A DNA stretch of 64,000 nucleotides. Origin: Struthidea cinerea (Eukaryota; Chordata; Aves; Passeriformes; Corcoracidae). The position numbers were made by a program, and so were the translations under genes. Under the pieces are notes generated by a model. That model was given only the letters and a program-made list of their open reading frames with translations, ran no database searches and was not told the origin of the DNA. Every line of letters starts with the position of its first letter. Positions within the stretch are counted from its first letter, which is position 1. Location of the stretch: positions 519,181 to 583,180 of the forward strand of contig VZTI01003892.1 in the NCBI GenBank assembly GCA_013397865.1, written 5' to 3'. Below, piece after piece: positions 37,740 through 51,853 of this stretch.

Positions 37740-40700
37740 GGGTGTCTGTACACAAAGAGCAATGCTGGGGTGGGGCCTCAGAATTTCAGAAGAAATCCCA
37801 GGAAATCGGCTGACATGTTGTTAATCCCATGGCTATCTGTATTTTGACTGCGGCAGGAGGAGAAGCACTGCGTGCATTGGGACATCCATGGAAATGGGAA
37901 GGGATCACTTGGCCGCAAATGGAGGCGTGGGAGGGTGACTTGCGTTTTCAACAGCATCCCTCTCCCCCCAAGCTGGTATCCAAAGTGAGCTTCACCAGTA
38001 CAGCACTGTATCTTGGTCTTTGTAGTCCAGCTCAGACACTTCTTCACTAAAAGACCTGGGAGGTATAAACCAGGTTTTCAAATGGATCTGGGTGCTGAAG
38101 ACCATGAGGTGCTTGGCAGGACTTTGGATATACACAGGGGGGTGGTTTTCAGCAGAAAACACTAACCGTGGTGGAAACTTTAGAAAATTCTGCTGGTGCC
38201 TGGATCTACTGGAGGTACTGAAATAGCTGTGGCAGACTGCGGCTACTCACAAAAATCTGCTATGAAGCTGGGAACTGAACCCTCCTCTCTCAAGTCTCAG
38301 AGCAGAAGTGCAAATACCACCCCTCTTCCTCTCATGAGACCTTCCATCATAACACTTCCCTGATTATGAACAGGTCACTCAATGAATAGAGGGGACCAAC
38401 AGTTTGGCTGAGTCAGGAATTTTAGATATCCATGATTGGAAACGTAACCTTCCTGCTGACACTCTTCTATAAAGCATTATTATTTTTCAGCTATTTCCCT
38501 TTATTTTTTCTACCGAGAGTCCACCATCAGCAGTCAAGATAAATCTAGCCTTGCAATTCTTCTGATACCTATTTATTACAAAAGGCTAATGCAAACATTA
38601 CCCTAATGGCCTAGGGAGAATTTGCCAAGTCTCAAAGTGGCTGAGAAGGGCACTGGTGCCTTGCCAGTAATTTTCCTGCAGTCAGTAAGAAAAATTTTCT
38701 TTAGCAGGGCTTAGCTGTCCACATGGCTTCCTCTGTTCTTTTCCCTGTCTTTAAAAAAAATAAAAAAAAATCAAATTTATTCTACAGGAAAACCAAAGCA
38801 CCGATCTCATGCATAGCCAAAAAGAACACAGGGTGAAAATTTCCACAGCAAAAAATACTGAATTTAATCAACAGCCCTCAAAAGCCACCACTCTGTCCCA
38901 CTGACTTATCCAGTACTGACCTTTAACATTATCGTCAGTACAACCTAGGACACTGCATGGATATCACCTGAAAGCCTATAGAAATGGAGATAGACACAAA
39001 CCCATTTCCAGTAGAAAATACAGGTAGCATCTTAACTATTTAATTATCTTGAATCTTGCATATCTAGAAAAAATTTAACAATGTGTTTAATTATGGTTAA
39101 ATAAATTATGGTCAATTATGTTTAATATAGCTTTAATATTTCTGGACACGGATGCTAAGCAAATTGCCATGGATATATACTAAATAAAACTCTGTTTCAA
39201 AATGCAAAGTAGAAGACAATTATTCCAAGAGGAAAGCAGCTGCTTTTATTTACTCAAACCCTTACTATATTAAAATTTCAGGCTACCTGGTTATTTTCTT
39301 GGAAAACATTACCACTTGTAATGAAGCATTGTTGGAAAAAACAACCCAAGCAGTGACAAATAATAATCACATTTTTTTAAAAATGTTTTACTGAGTTTAT
39401 GATAATTTCTCCAAGACACTATAGAGAATGCTATTTATCAATCATGTTATTAAGCTATGTTTTTAATCTCAAATATGTTCAATATTAGGAAGAAAATAAA
39501 AGAAAGTAATTTATTTGAATTTTCTCCCTTTTTAAACAAAATATTTGTATTACCTCAGCTTTACATAAGCTCCAACATACATAAAAAGTGTGCGAATTAA
39601 AGGGAAATAACATAATGAGACATCAGTATTAGAGGTGCATTTTTATGCCCAAGTACACATTTGTTCAACAGAATTATAAAAGAGAAAAGTATCTAGTAAC
39701 ATGTACTGATGCTTCCCTGGCAAGTTAAACGCTACCACTGCCTTTCATTAAACACACCCACAGTGGGGACTGCGTTTTGTGGCACTCTTGTTCCCTAACA
39801 CATTTCTTTTCTTTTTCTGGCCAACATTAATGCAGAGTTTGACATGAATTTTTAAGTAGCTGTCAGAATGAATCAGAGATTAATAAATCAAAGGTATTCA
39901 GGCTGCAGTGAATGGATTTTATTTTTCTTCTTTTTTTTTTTTTGGCTAAGGAAACATTTAACATATCAGTGTTCTCTCCTAATGAGCCAATAACCAAACA
40001 AGTAAGGTAGGAATTACAGGCATTTGGGATGATTTAAGTCATCTTAACTTGCCGAAATGTATCTGCCTAATCGAGTATTTCTGGGTGGAGAAAATGCATG
40101 CTTTGGAAAAAGATCCAGAAGACCCTCTCCGAACCCACCCTTTCCAGTACTTGGCTATGGAAATACATTTCAGCAGGCATGCTTTTATGCAAAACCTGCA
40201 AACTTCAAGGGTAACCATCTATTCACTAGTGACAGAGGAAATGAAAGACTTCAGTGCCGTAACAGTGGCTTTTGTAGAAGAAATGAACAGTTTTTAAATC
40301 CAGAAGATGTACATAAATTCTACACCTTGGCTGCAGGCTGCGCTTACAAACCTGTGATATTCCTTAATTTTGCTCTGGGAGCTTCAGAGGTGACACTGAA
40401 CACAGTCCTCTCTTCTCCTCATTAGCAGTCAGGCCCAGCAGTGGCGGGCTGCTCCTTCAATGCTTTGTCAGTTTTTGATGGAGGCTCTAAAATGTGGTCT
40501 TTCTGACACATTTTAGAATAGGCAGTTTAATTCTACATGCTTGGCAACAGCTATAAGTCAGTCAGAGAAGTTAATTGAACTATTTGAATAGAATTGCAAT
40601 TCGGGAGGCATACAAAGTCTTCTCTCTGAGATATCCTATCAAGATATAAATGAAAATTTATCTTATATTGTAGATCAAAATCAAGTACTACAGGGCTTAC

Positions 40701-41442
40701 TTTTACAGATTTTGTAAGTGAAAATCCAAACACTATTTTGAGTTCAGAAATTGCCCTGACAATGTTCAGTCTGGCTCAGAGCCCAGGAACAGAAACCTTA
40801 CAGGAAGATGCAAGAGCCTAAGCAACTCTTCCTTACTTCTTGAAGAAATTATATCATTTTTAGGAATCCATTTCACTAACCAGCAGCTATTGTATGGAAG
40901 CAAAACAGACGCAAATCTAACCAATTCCACATCCCTCCCAGGCTCAGCCTGCAGTCCATGCCAGCCCCAGGCAGCATCAGGGAATTCAGAGGTGGTGGTG
41001 ATGCTTCCTGGGAGCTCAGCAGTGCTCCTTCTGCACAAGGACTCACTGTGCTGCCAACCACGCCAGAGCTCTCCTACCACAGCTCGTGCTGCTGCCTGCA
41101 TCCCTGTGAATGGATTTTACACTACGGTCTGGATGATGGGTAACATTTTAAAGCAAATTCGGAGCAAAGAACACACATTTGTTAAAAAATACTATTTTCT
41201 TCTCTCCAGAACAGCAACTCAGCTGAAAAATTACTGCTGAAGAGAATGAAGAGGACTCCATGGTGATGTGCTGTAGTGATTGTCTAAGTGATAGCCATGG
41301 CCATCAGAAGATACTACCTTTTCTTACAGACCTTGCTCTCTTTAAAGAGTATTGCTTTATATTTGTGTTTAGTTTCTTCCCAATGAAGTTACATGAGAAA
41401 TGGTATATATGCTAATGAGAATGCCATGTAAGTTGTCCTAAT

Positions 41443-41570
41443 ATCACAGAATCACAGAAAAGTCTGGGTTGGAAGGGATCTTAAAGATCACCTGGTTCCA
41501 ACCCCCCTGCCATGGGTAGGGATGCCAGTCATTAGATCAGGTTGCTCAGGGCCCCATCCAACCTGGCCTT
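41443..41570 (-). mobile_element. CR1 LINE 3' tip
   Basis: Reverse complement of the CR1 3' UTR: ATCACAGAATCACAGAAAAG, GGGTTGGAAGGGATCTTAAA, GATCACCTGGTTCCAACCCC, then GCTCAGGGCCCCATCCAACC. It is heavily 5'-truncated and fairly well preserved. Confidence 0.9.
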
Positions 41571-41615
41571 GAACTACTATCTTAGTTGCAAAATGTGCCC
41601 TTGAACTACTATCTT
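41567..41615. repeat. 17-base direct repeat at the CR1 border
   Basis: CCTTGAACTACTATCTT occurs at 41567-41583 and again at 41599-41615, 32 bases apart. The first copy overlaps the inner end of the CR1 tip. Confidence 0.85.
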
Positions 41616-44600
41616 CATAATTGCAGCAAGGGTTCCAAGTCTTTTAGACCATCCACTGAGAACTCGGTCTCAGTTCTTCTATTCTGTATGGTGCAATTAT
41701 AAATTGATCAGAATAACAGCTGCTACCTGTTTTACTCCCTAGAAAATCCCAACAACATAGCCTTACATTATGTTTCTGAGAACTCAAAAATAACACTTGA
41801 AAATCCAAGCAATATTTTCAAAAACCTGATTTCTGAGCTTCACCCAATTTGGGGAAGAAGGAGCATAAGATTGTTTAAACAATGTCCTAGACAATTATGT
41901 AGGTGAAGCATTACCTTACTGGTAACAAATTAAACTGGGTAAAAGGATTGTTCCCTGCAGGAACCTTTCCCTGGGCATTCAAGGCATTGGTCTCAAACTG
42001 AAGTATTAATAAATGATACTATAGGAAAAAAATTGGCAGGAGAAGAGCAATATACAGTAAGTGGCAGTAATACATAGTCAACACATCGTGTCACACATGA
42101 ATGACTACAAACTGTCATCTATAATCTCTTGCATAAACTGTCTCAATGCCAGAGGACTAGAAAGGACACCAAATTTCTAATGAAGTTTCATGACAGATAT
42201 GGGCAGCCACAGATCAGCTTGTCCAAAGTTATTCAGTGAGGTTCCTCACGTAAGACTCTTAAGCCAAAAAGGAGGTTCTGAATAAAATAGGAAGGGCCTC
42301 ACATGAGAACATACAGGGTTAAAACACAGGATCTAAGTGTTCAAAACATGCGAGAGCAACTAGGTACAAAAACCACCCAGGGACCACAAACTGCTAGAGG
42401 CTGGGAGAGCCATTCTGGAGAGGCAGGATTCAGTGTTCAGCCTGTGCTTATTCTCTTCCCCAAGCAGCTGCTGTTCACCATTATGAGAAACACCATCTGA
42501 GACAGATGGACCTTTGGTCTCAAACCATAGTTTTGTTTTCATACTAACTGGGAACTGAAAGTTTTAACTCCCCTGGAGAGAAGAAAGATTAATTCACGTC
42601 ATGACACCAAAACAACAGGGCCAAAGTCAGAGGTCTGATTATACCAAGAAGTCTCTCTATAAGCTGAAATAGGGAAACCATACATGTTTCTGAGACCAGT
42701 GATGAACAAGGAAGGACTGGGACGGAGGCAGTCAGTGCCTCTTGCTTCTCAAAGCCCCAGTGAGGGACTGACTGAAGGCAGAAGGGTGCATTTCTGATGT
42801 GGAGGCAGGAGGGTGGGCTGGTGGCTCTGAGCTCTGCACCACATACGTGAACACCAAGTGTCTGCTTCCCTCACAGAGGTATGAACACAGCATAAAGCAG
42901 AGGAAAGCAGCAGCAACACGTGAGGTGACTGCATTCTCCATCAACCCTTGTGCGGAACATCACACTTGGGCCCTGCAGATGGGCCTGGCCACCTCCCCTC
43001 TCAGTGCCCATCCCAGAAAGGCGTTACTGTCACCAAGGGCAAGGGACTGGGGAGGTTTCAGGCAGGATTTCAGCCTACGGTGTGGGAAAGCTGAAGAGCA
43101 GGATGCAGAAGTCTTTGTCCACCCACTTCTGGGACCCACAGGCACTACCATCCCCTAGGTACCCCCATGCAGCTGCCTCTCTGCCCTCACACCCTGTTGG
43201 GTGGTGGAGGAGAGATGCCAGCAGAACAGCAAAGCAGGAGTGCTGCTGTTCTCTGTTTCCACTGCTAAAACTGAGACACACCAGGCAGGCAGAGTTAACG
43301 CCCTTCCAGGGTATCCAGCCTGAGAAGAAAAAAATGCAGGGGAAGGCCAGAAGCAAAGACAGCCTCGCAGCACGAAGCCCTGTTTTTGTGGATAGCAAGC
43401 TACTGAAGTTATCAGAACACAAGATTTCACCATATAGTATTTTTTTCTTTTTTTACGCTAAAGCCCTTGCTTTGCGATGATGTAGGTGCTTTCATCTCCT
43501 CCCACCCACATTTCTGATTTGTTTTCCTTCTCTGTTGTAAAGCAGAGAGATATTTCCTTCAACTTACCCTCTCACTCATTTCCTGCTTCTCCTTGGCACT
43601 GCTAGCACTCGCCTTGGTCCTTTGCCCATCTTCCAAAACATTTAACTATAAATCAGGTTTCCTTTAAAAGGCAGATGCAGCAACCATGGAGAGAGGAGTG
43701 ACACCTTTTCCCTACAGTACTTTCCCATTTGCAAAAGAAGGAAATTCTTTCAGGCAAACTATTTTTTTTCTCAGACAGTCATATTGCTATGAAACACTTG
43801 TCATTGCAGAAGGACAAGTATCTACTAGGATAATTAAGTGACACGTACCGAAAAAAGATGTAGTGATGTAAATGACTGACTACAGTATTTAAGAAAGGGA
43901 TATGAAAGTTTGCTATTCTGTCCTGAAATGGACAACAACAACCTCCAGCAGAGCTGTTCTTGGTTCATTTCTTTTGATGCTAAATCCAGGGGAGGCAAGA
44001 TGCTTCTGACTGTGATCTTTCCTGTGAAAAGCAGCTTCAGACACTTTATTGCTGCTTAGGGACAAAGAAATTTCTGTTCGTGTTTTTGTAATCAATGCTG
44101 ATCTTGCCAAGGCTGTAAGAGCTCAGAATATATTGACTTTCTCTAAATTTTATGCAGTAACTGCAGCAAGGGAAAAAGAAGTAAACAGCTACAAAGCTCA
44201 CAAAATCAAATTCAGCATGATAGCTGCATTTTTCCTGGGCTTCTTTCCCACAGTGTCAGCTCATCAGTCTGCTGAACTAACCAATGCTAATGAACCAACA
44301 TGGTGATACTTATTCATACTTAATTACAGAAAACAGGCTGTTCTTCAAGAGGTTTTCTTAGATCCCAACCCAACCTAAGGCACAAATTGTCGAGACACTG
44401 TTATCTTAACCAGGATAGAACTTCATTACAATTGCTAATCCTTTGTACTGAAGACCTCCCTAGAATTTTTCCTTGGTTTCTAAACCATATATATACTGCT
44501 AATGGCATATGCCTCTTGTTTTCTGTTTTGGAATTTGCACTGGGACGCTTTATGATTTTTTTTCATGTACCAGGGAGCCAGAAAAACTCCTTCATGCAGG

Positions 44601-46074
44601 CCTTACAGCTCAGCTACGCTCAAACTCAGAGCAAAACATGCTACAGGGATAATTTATTAGTAAAATACAACCTTTTCAGAGTTGTGGCAAAACACACCCA
44701 CTGTCTAAAGCAGAAGCTGCTTTGCTATCTTCAGTGGAATTGTGCCAAAAGAAAGTATGCCTTAAATAGCATCTTATGCTGTCAGGGTAGAGTGCAATGC
44801 AAACACAAACCAGTTAATGCGCCTGCTTCTCTTAGAAAGGTGTAAATATATAATCTCTACACAGAAAAAATGCTGCCATTATTATGGAGATTGATCATTA
44901 TTACTACATGCATTATTATGAAGCTTTTAATCTAAACTTAGGACACAGAATTGGTGATTTTTTTCATGTACTGACCAATCCTGCCCACTTACTCATAACA
45001 CAAGAGCAAGTGTGAAAAAAATATTAGTGACATATGCAAAATAAACATTTGCCCCTGGAGAGCAGAGAATCATTAGGAAATTTCCAAGCCATTAAAACAA
45101 GAAAAAAGAGAAGGCGGCATGTATGCAAAAATATAATTTCAACAAAAATGCCTGAGTTCCAATCACTGGTTCTCATCACTGGTCCAAAGACTGGAACTGT
45201 ATCAGTTCCCACTGCAAGTCCAACAAATTTCAAAGGTGCTGTGGCACCTGCAGGCTGGTGAGGGCTCTCCCAGCACCTCCTGGGCACCGCAGGTCACCCC
45301 ACCAGTTAGCAGAGATCTGCCGCCTCAGCACTCCAATTACTGTCCAGGAACAGCTCAAGTCTACCCTGCGATCCCCACTTCCACAGTGACTCAAGGATGG
45401 GACACCACAGGCTGCAGATTGGAGATAAGGGAATAAGGGATGCTGTCTCCTGCTTGGAGAGGCAGGACTATGCACATCTTCCTCCTGCACCATCAAACCT
45501 GCCAGTCAGAGCAGCCTTGCAGGGCATCTGTTTTTCTCTTCCAGAGAAGATGAACAAAAATCCCCAGACCAAGAGATAAAGACAACTCTGGTTGAAGCCA
45601 CACACCGCTCTGGTGGCTCTGTGTGGGCTGGAGTGGTTTGTGGTTCAAAAAAAGCACAGACTGAAAGAGTAAAGAGCTAGAAAAGAGCATGGCGCATCTG
45701 CTGTGGCTTTAGGCAACATCGCTGGGCATACTCCAGTTCAACTGACCCTGAATTAGCTGGACAAGAAACAGACACAGAGCAACAATCCAGAAATTTCGTG
45801 AAATTACTTTAGGGAATTTCCTCTTTCCTCACTCAGGGAAAACCTCCCCAGAGGTGCAAAAACTGCTTTTATCAGTCTGTGATAAAAACAATGAATTAAA
45901 ATGGAGCAAAAGAAAGAAAAGAGGAAAAATAAATGCTAAAAAGCAAAACAAAATGATAAATAAGTCACATCTCAGGCAGAAGGTGAGGAACACATCAGCA
46001 GAGTGAAATAATCCAAAGATGAGGCAGCGTATCACCAACACACTTCCAAACCCTCCAACATCGCTGAACATCCC

Positions 46075-46200
46075 TAAGTGCCATTAGATTTGTATGAGAG
46101 TTTTCTAGACCTCTACAGTATGTGCCATTAGCTCTCTCTTTTCCAAGTTGAGTGATCCCTGTCTTACTCAGACATTCCTCATATGGAAGCCATTCCATAC
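46075..46200 (-). mobile_element. Ancient CR1-like LINE fragment
   Basis: The minus-strand reading CATATGAGGAATGTCTGAGT, then CTTGGAAAAGAGAGAGC and TAGAGGTCTAGAAAACTC follows the conserved reverse-transcriptase tail of old sauropsid CR1/L3-like elements. It is strongly diverged and borders are approximate. Confidence 0.55.
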
Positions 46201-47684
46201 CTTAGAACATATTTTTCCATATAGGGGTCAGATAGGTTTGATTAATAGTGGCTCGTTTGCCAACATTTTTTTGTATTTGCTGAAAGACTTCCCCAGGAAG
46301 AAAAAAGGGTTCAGTTGTTCACGCTCAGTGTAAGTTGTGGCAAAACCACAGGCCTGATCTACCTTCTTTGTCATCTCCTGTTGGTGTCACAGGGATGACT
46401 GACGCCACAAGTCTTTGCACCTTCTGCAAAAGCAGCAGTCAAGTTTTCACATAGTAGTTAGCCCTCATTTGCTTTAATCAGTGATAACAAAAAAATTCTG
46501 AAAACTACAAAGAAATATTGAAATTATTTTTCAGTTCAAGCAACCCTTTTATTTATATCTTCCCAGCTCTTGGAAAAACACACACTCCTATTGGTTCAGC
46601 AACAGGGGCCCTACCGTAGTTCATTTCACCTCAGGCATAAACATGAATAACAAACTCTCTTGGTTTTTGTTGGAGAAATCCTGTTTGCTCAAGAACCTTG
46701 TCGGGGAAACCTTCCATTTTGAGGATGGGGCAGGGCTGCTCAATCTTTGGCCTTCATTTTCAGGCATTATGGTTAAAAGCTGCTTAAAACTGGGGACCTA
46801 TTCCATACACTGAAATAAAAAAACAAATCAGCGTAAGTCAGACAAAGATCAGGGCAAAAATACATTGTGCGGGTAATAAAACTCATCTCCTTTGTCAAGA
46901 AATCAAGTTTTATTTTATTAGTCTCTAAGACTGTCAGTTTTGCAATTTTCTAGCTGTCCCTACAATCCCTTAGAGTAAGCAATACTTAAAATATCTAATA
47001 AAAAAGAAAGAAAATCAAGCAGAAGATAAATATTAGGTCTTTCCTATATGATGAACACACTGACATAGTTAATTACCTACACCAGCGCAAACAGAGTAAT
47101 TTTTAAGAACCTCAACTTCAGAGACTATGAGAGCTTTTAGAGTACAATACAGCTCTTAGTACATTACAGGCCTCTCTGTACATCATGGAAAAAGGTCTGG
47201 GGGGCAATAAACTCCTTTTTAACTATCGTGTCAGGGTTATCAACACACAAAATTTAGCAACTGGTTGGTTAATGTGATAAAAACAACACAGAACAACAGG
47301 AAGAGAGACATAATTAAAAACAGTCGGGACATAATTTAGAACAAGCCACCAAAAACCACTGGTTTGGGGTGGCGGAGGGTTTTCTTAACTAGATTTTTGG
47401 TTTTCTTGGGGTTTCTTTTATGCAAATGAACTATCTTGGTGTTGGATAATATTCCTCTGACTGACTGATTCAGCTATCAGCTCTGTAGTAAGTGTAATTA
47501 GATTTAACTTTGTCTGCTGCTCTTTAGTCTATAAACAACCTAAGCCCTGACTCCTATAGAAAAAGAATGGTGGGAGCAGCTAAAATTCTCTCTTCACCAT
47601 CACAGCCCCTGAGCTCTCTCTATGCCACTCTTCAGCAGCACCAGCAAGCTGAACTAACCTGGCTGGCACCATGGACTGTGCTGA

Positions 47685-47765
47685 GCCAGCACAGGCTGCC
47701 CAGGGAAGCTGTGAATGCCCCATCCCTGGAAAATTTCAAGGCCAATCCCACCAAAAGGCTGGATG
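47685..47765 (+). mobile_element. CR1 LINE internal fragment
   Basis: Contains GCACAGGCTGCCCAGGGAAG, CCCCATCCCTGGAAA and TTTCAAGGCCAATCC, the usual block before the CR1 3' UTR. Short and degraded. Confidence 0.75.
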
Positions 47766-48090
47766 CTATTCTCTGCTGCTGCAACACCACCATCATTTCT
47801 CTCGAGTGGCTGTAATGGTGGGTAAATATTATCAGCTGAGAGTGAGGCAACGTGTCCAAGTCACAGAGAAAAAGCAAGGAAAACACAGCTCTGGTTTCCC
47901 CAACTCACCCACGTCTACAAGTTGCACTTTCTGGCTCCATTAAAGCACAGGAGAGAATAATCCAACTCTCTAAGGACTCAAGAGAGTTGAGGAATGTAAG
48001 GAATATTTTCTCATACTTTAGTTCCTACATTTGCTTTCGGTAACTCCCAACACATACCTAGTAATGCTCCTGAGGAAAACCCAGCCCAGC

Positions 48091-48289
48091 CATTTCCCAC
48101 AATAGAGCCTGCTTCTTACAAAAATAGCTCAATAAAGCAGAATGAGTGGCAGGGGAGGGATGCCAGGGATCATCTGCAGCCCAGCACATTTCCCACAATA
48201 GAGCCTGCTTCTTACAAAAATAGCTCAATAAAGCAGAATGAGTGGCAGGGGAGGGATGCCAGGGATCATCTGCAGCCCAGCACATTTCC
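48091..48289. repeat. Perfect 96-base tandem duplication
   Basis: Two identical 96-base units (48091-48186 and 48187-48282) start CATTTCCCACAATAGAGC. A third copy begins at 48283 and breaks off after CATTTCC. Because 96 is a multiple of three, one minus-strand frame stays open across both units, but it has no recognisable protein features. An assembly gap starts about 90 bases to the right. Confidence 0.95.
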
Positions 48290-48376
48290 TAATGCACTCC
48301 TACAAGCAAGGTGGTGTTTCTAGGAACAAGGAAGTCAAACAGGCAAACAAATAAGGGGCTAAAAAGAAAAGCCACC

Positions 48377-48506
48377 NNNNNNNNNNNNNNNNNNNNNNNN
48401 NNNNNNNNNNNNNNNNNNNNNNNNNNNNNNNNNNNNNNNNNNNNNNNNNNNNNNNNNNNNNNNNNNNNNNNNNNNNNNNNNNNNNNNNNNNNNNNNNNNN
48501 NNNNNN
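48377..48506. other. Assembly gap (130 N)
   Basis: Undetermined bases flanked by A-rich, simple-sequence-like DNA on both sides. Protein frames crossing it are meaningless. Confidence 0.99.
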
Positions 48507-48816
48507 CCAATAAACCAAACAAACAAAAAAAAAACCCCAACCAAACAAAAACAGGGAAAAAAAGGAGACAGAAAACTGGAAAGTCTGGCAGAATGGCAAA
48601 CCAAAATAAAATCTGCCATATCAGGGTAGAGTTCAGAGGTAACCTACTGGCCAAGAAAAGTACAATCTTGGGATTTATAAACAGGAAACAATGAGCAGAA
48701 GCAAAAAAAACCTGAGAGAAACAGAATAATGCAAATGCTCGTGGCTGTGGAGAAGGTGTTTTGGAGACACCGGAAGGATTTTGGGAGCTTTACTGAAAAC
48801 AGAACCAGGAGATGAT

Positions 48817-48902
48817 TTATTATATGTATACACATATAATGTGTATATAGATATGTATATCTACATATATGTAGATGTGTATATCTACATATATGCACAT
48901 AT
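48817..48902. repeat. AT-rich palindromic microsatellite
   Basis: TATA/CATA-rich tract. TGTATATCTACATATATG occurs at 48854 and 48878 (period 24), and CTACATATATGTAG (48861-48874) is a perfect palindrome. Confidence 0.8.
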
Positions 48903-51853
48903 GCTCTGAATGAGAGGGTCTTTGTCTACATTGGAAAATGCATAACTAAAGTCTTAAAGTAGCCTTTTCAAATCAGAACTAAATCACAAACTATGGAGTT
49001 TTAAACTGTGAGAGTGATTAGACAGGGAAAGATTATTTTTTGGGAGGAGCATGCTGACTGAAACTTGGATTATCCTTTGTAAACTGATCAGATTAGAAAA
49101 ATGCAAAAATCCTTCTGTGATTTTTCAGATGTGCACCCCAGCTCCTCAGAAGCTTTGAAACAGAGATGGTAAACTTCCCTGGTCTTATGTCAAGCACATT
49201 CAGCTGAGAAGAAAACTTTACAAAATATGAACTTTTCTGTGTCTCTTTCACATAGACAGAAGTCCAAACAAGGGTTCAGCAAGGATGCATATGTGTGTGT
49301 GTGTTTATTTAAGTAGAGTCACCAAAACTAGTCTTGGCAACTGTAACTCCCACTTGCATTTGGGCTTAAAGGAACCCGAGTGATGAAATGAGATTATTTG
49401 ACGGGAAGTTTCAGATCATCCGAAGCTGCTGTTCACACATGAGTCTCACTAATGAATTCCTTAATGTTTATTATTGAGCTGGTCATCCTTGGCTCCAGGA
49501 GAGAGACTGGAGAAGCACATTACCAAACACAAATGATCTTTCATAAGGAGCTCACAACTTGAGCTCAAGAGCAGAAAGCCTAATTCAAAACAAGAAACTG
49601 AACAAAAACATACTGGGGAAAAAAAAAAGAAAAAGAAAAACTCCACAAGTGAAACACAGGAGAAGTGTTTTTTCAGGCTTCAACGAGACGACTGAACTGT
49701 GTGAACCCAGAAATAGCTGGCAGTGCTCACCAAACCTCAAGCTCTGCAAGATATACCCAGCCTAAGCTAAACACAGGGAGCCTGAAAAACTACACATTGA
49801 GCCTGAAAATGTTTTGAATATGCAGGCCTTCCTATAGCTGAAAAAAACAAAAAAAAAAAAAACCAAACAAATCCTCAACAGCATGTGAAAGTCTAAATGT
49901 CTTGGAGAAAAATATTTATATTTCTATAGAGGCACACTGTTTATCTTTCCTGACTTCACAAGGAGAAAGTCACTGGATTGCTTTCTAATGCAACACAGAG
50001 AAACAGCTATGCTCTGGGACCTTATAGTTATGAAATCCATGTGGAGCTTGGATACACAGCTTCTCTTAAAAATCTTCTTAATGCGCACCTTGCTGTGACT
50101 GTAATATAAACACCTCAAAAGTGCTTTTATATTATATGAAAAGCAAATGCCTTATAAACCTTATTTTCCCACCTTAATCAGGAAGGAGGGGTCTGTGCTT
50201 CCAGTTAGAAGTCACACACCTTTTCTCCTTAAAGACAGTTCTCCCCACAATGAAATCAAAGTGAAATCCCCCCACTGGCTAAAACAATGCAGAACTGGAC
50301 ATTTTGGATGTAAAGTCAGCTGTGGAAGGGTTACTGAAGGGAAGGAAAAACATCTACCACCACTGAAGGTGCTGCCTGTTTTTTTTATACACTGCTCTTT
50401 AGACAACAGGTTTCAATAGACTGGCTCACAAGCCTTATTTTCCCAGCACAGGATATGAGCAATTCCTATTGATTATGTATGGAAGTTACAGACATCCTAG
50501 AGAAAGGGAACAGGGCCCCAAATATCCTGGCAGGTGTAAGAGCTAAATGTTTTCTTAAAATCCTGCAGTACATCTCAGCATTGTACAGGCTGTCATTTTC
50601 TGCAAAGCAGAAGTGCAGACTTCATGAAACACTACTTTACACAGCACCTGAATGAATCAATGCCAGATATATGCTTTGGCTGAAACAATTCCACAATTTC
50701 ATTTCAGAGATGCTGTTTCCAAATAATTAATTTAAAACACTTATAATTATTGAAGAACATTCCCTGTGCAGATCAAGAAATCCCTCTTCATCTGCTCAGC
50801 AAACCCTTTTCCCACTGTCAAAAGCATGGGGGCATGATGAGAAGAAAAGGGTTGTAGCTCTGATGTGCCTTTCAGATGTAAGGTCTGTATTTCTTTAAAG
50901 ATGCCATTGTTTTTACGTGACTATTATCAAATTCTGTAGAGCTGTGTGCTTCATTATTGAATGATACAGGGAAATAAATCTTTATTCTTACATTTAATGC
51001 TTCTCAGCCTTTCAAGTATTTGCATGGGAAATGACTTAAGAAAAGACACAATTCAAATCAAGTTGAGATATCTCTGACCACATTAGGATATGCAGGATAT
51101 ACACACCACTCTGTATTTCTGTTGATATATGCTACACTGGGTGAAGAAAATCTTGTGTTTCTTAAAACCACTCTTTTAAAATACCAGGGCAGGTAAGACT
51201 AATCTCCTTCAGTGAAAGTATCAGCCAAAAATTTTATTTCAGGCGTTTTTCATTGCAAACACTTCCAGTCCATTTCTCCTGGAATTACCTTTATTCACAG
51301 GCTCTCAAGACATTTACTAAGCAAAGGCTGGAAATGAAATCAAGAACTAAGACACTGTTACCTGCCCCGTGGGAGGTTCTCTGCTCTAATGAGCAATTAC
51401 TGCATCACTCCTGTCTATTACCCAGGGATTAGCCTGGTTTCATGGGAACAGTCACTACCACACAGAGTCCTCCTGCAGAACTTGAAGAGATACAAGATCC
51501 TCCAAGAATGCAGCTGTTTTGCCTATACTTTAGTTGGAAATGTAAAACAAAGTTTGCAATAGTGCACTGCAAAAAACCCTGACATTATTCTGGCAGTTAA
51601 TGCAAAAGGCTCAAAAATACGGTTCTGTGGCTTTTCTGGCATCATTCTGCACCTGCAGAAGGCATGGGAGCACAGTTCTGCCAAGAAGCAGGACTCAGCA
51701 GGTACTTGAGTGGTGGCTCAAGGCAAGGGCAGCAGCAACCCTGGAGCGTGTGGTCACTTTCCATCAAAGCTGTTCCTGTGCAAAGAGTCAAAACTCATGG
51801 ATTTCCTGAGAGCACAGATTCCTAAAGACTGACAAATCTGAGAATACAAGGTT

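Noticed and set aside
44387..44845. 152-codon plus-strand frame
   Set aside because: No domain or family resemblance; it is intronic and AT-rich.
48058..48285. Minus-strand frame with two identical 32-residue repeats
   Set aside because: It is the translation of the 96-base tandem duplication, not a repeat protein.
48289..48694. Open frames crossing the N run
   Set aside because: They are artefacts of the 130-base assembly gap.
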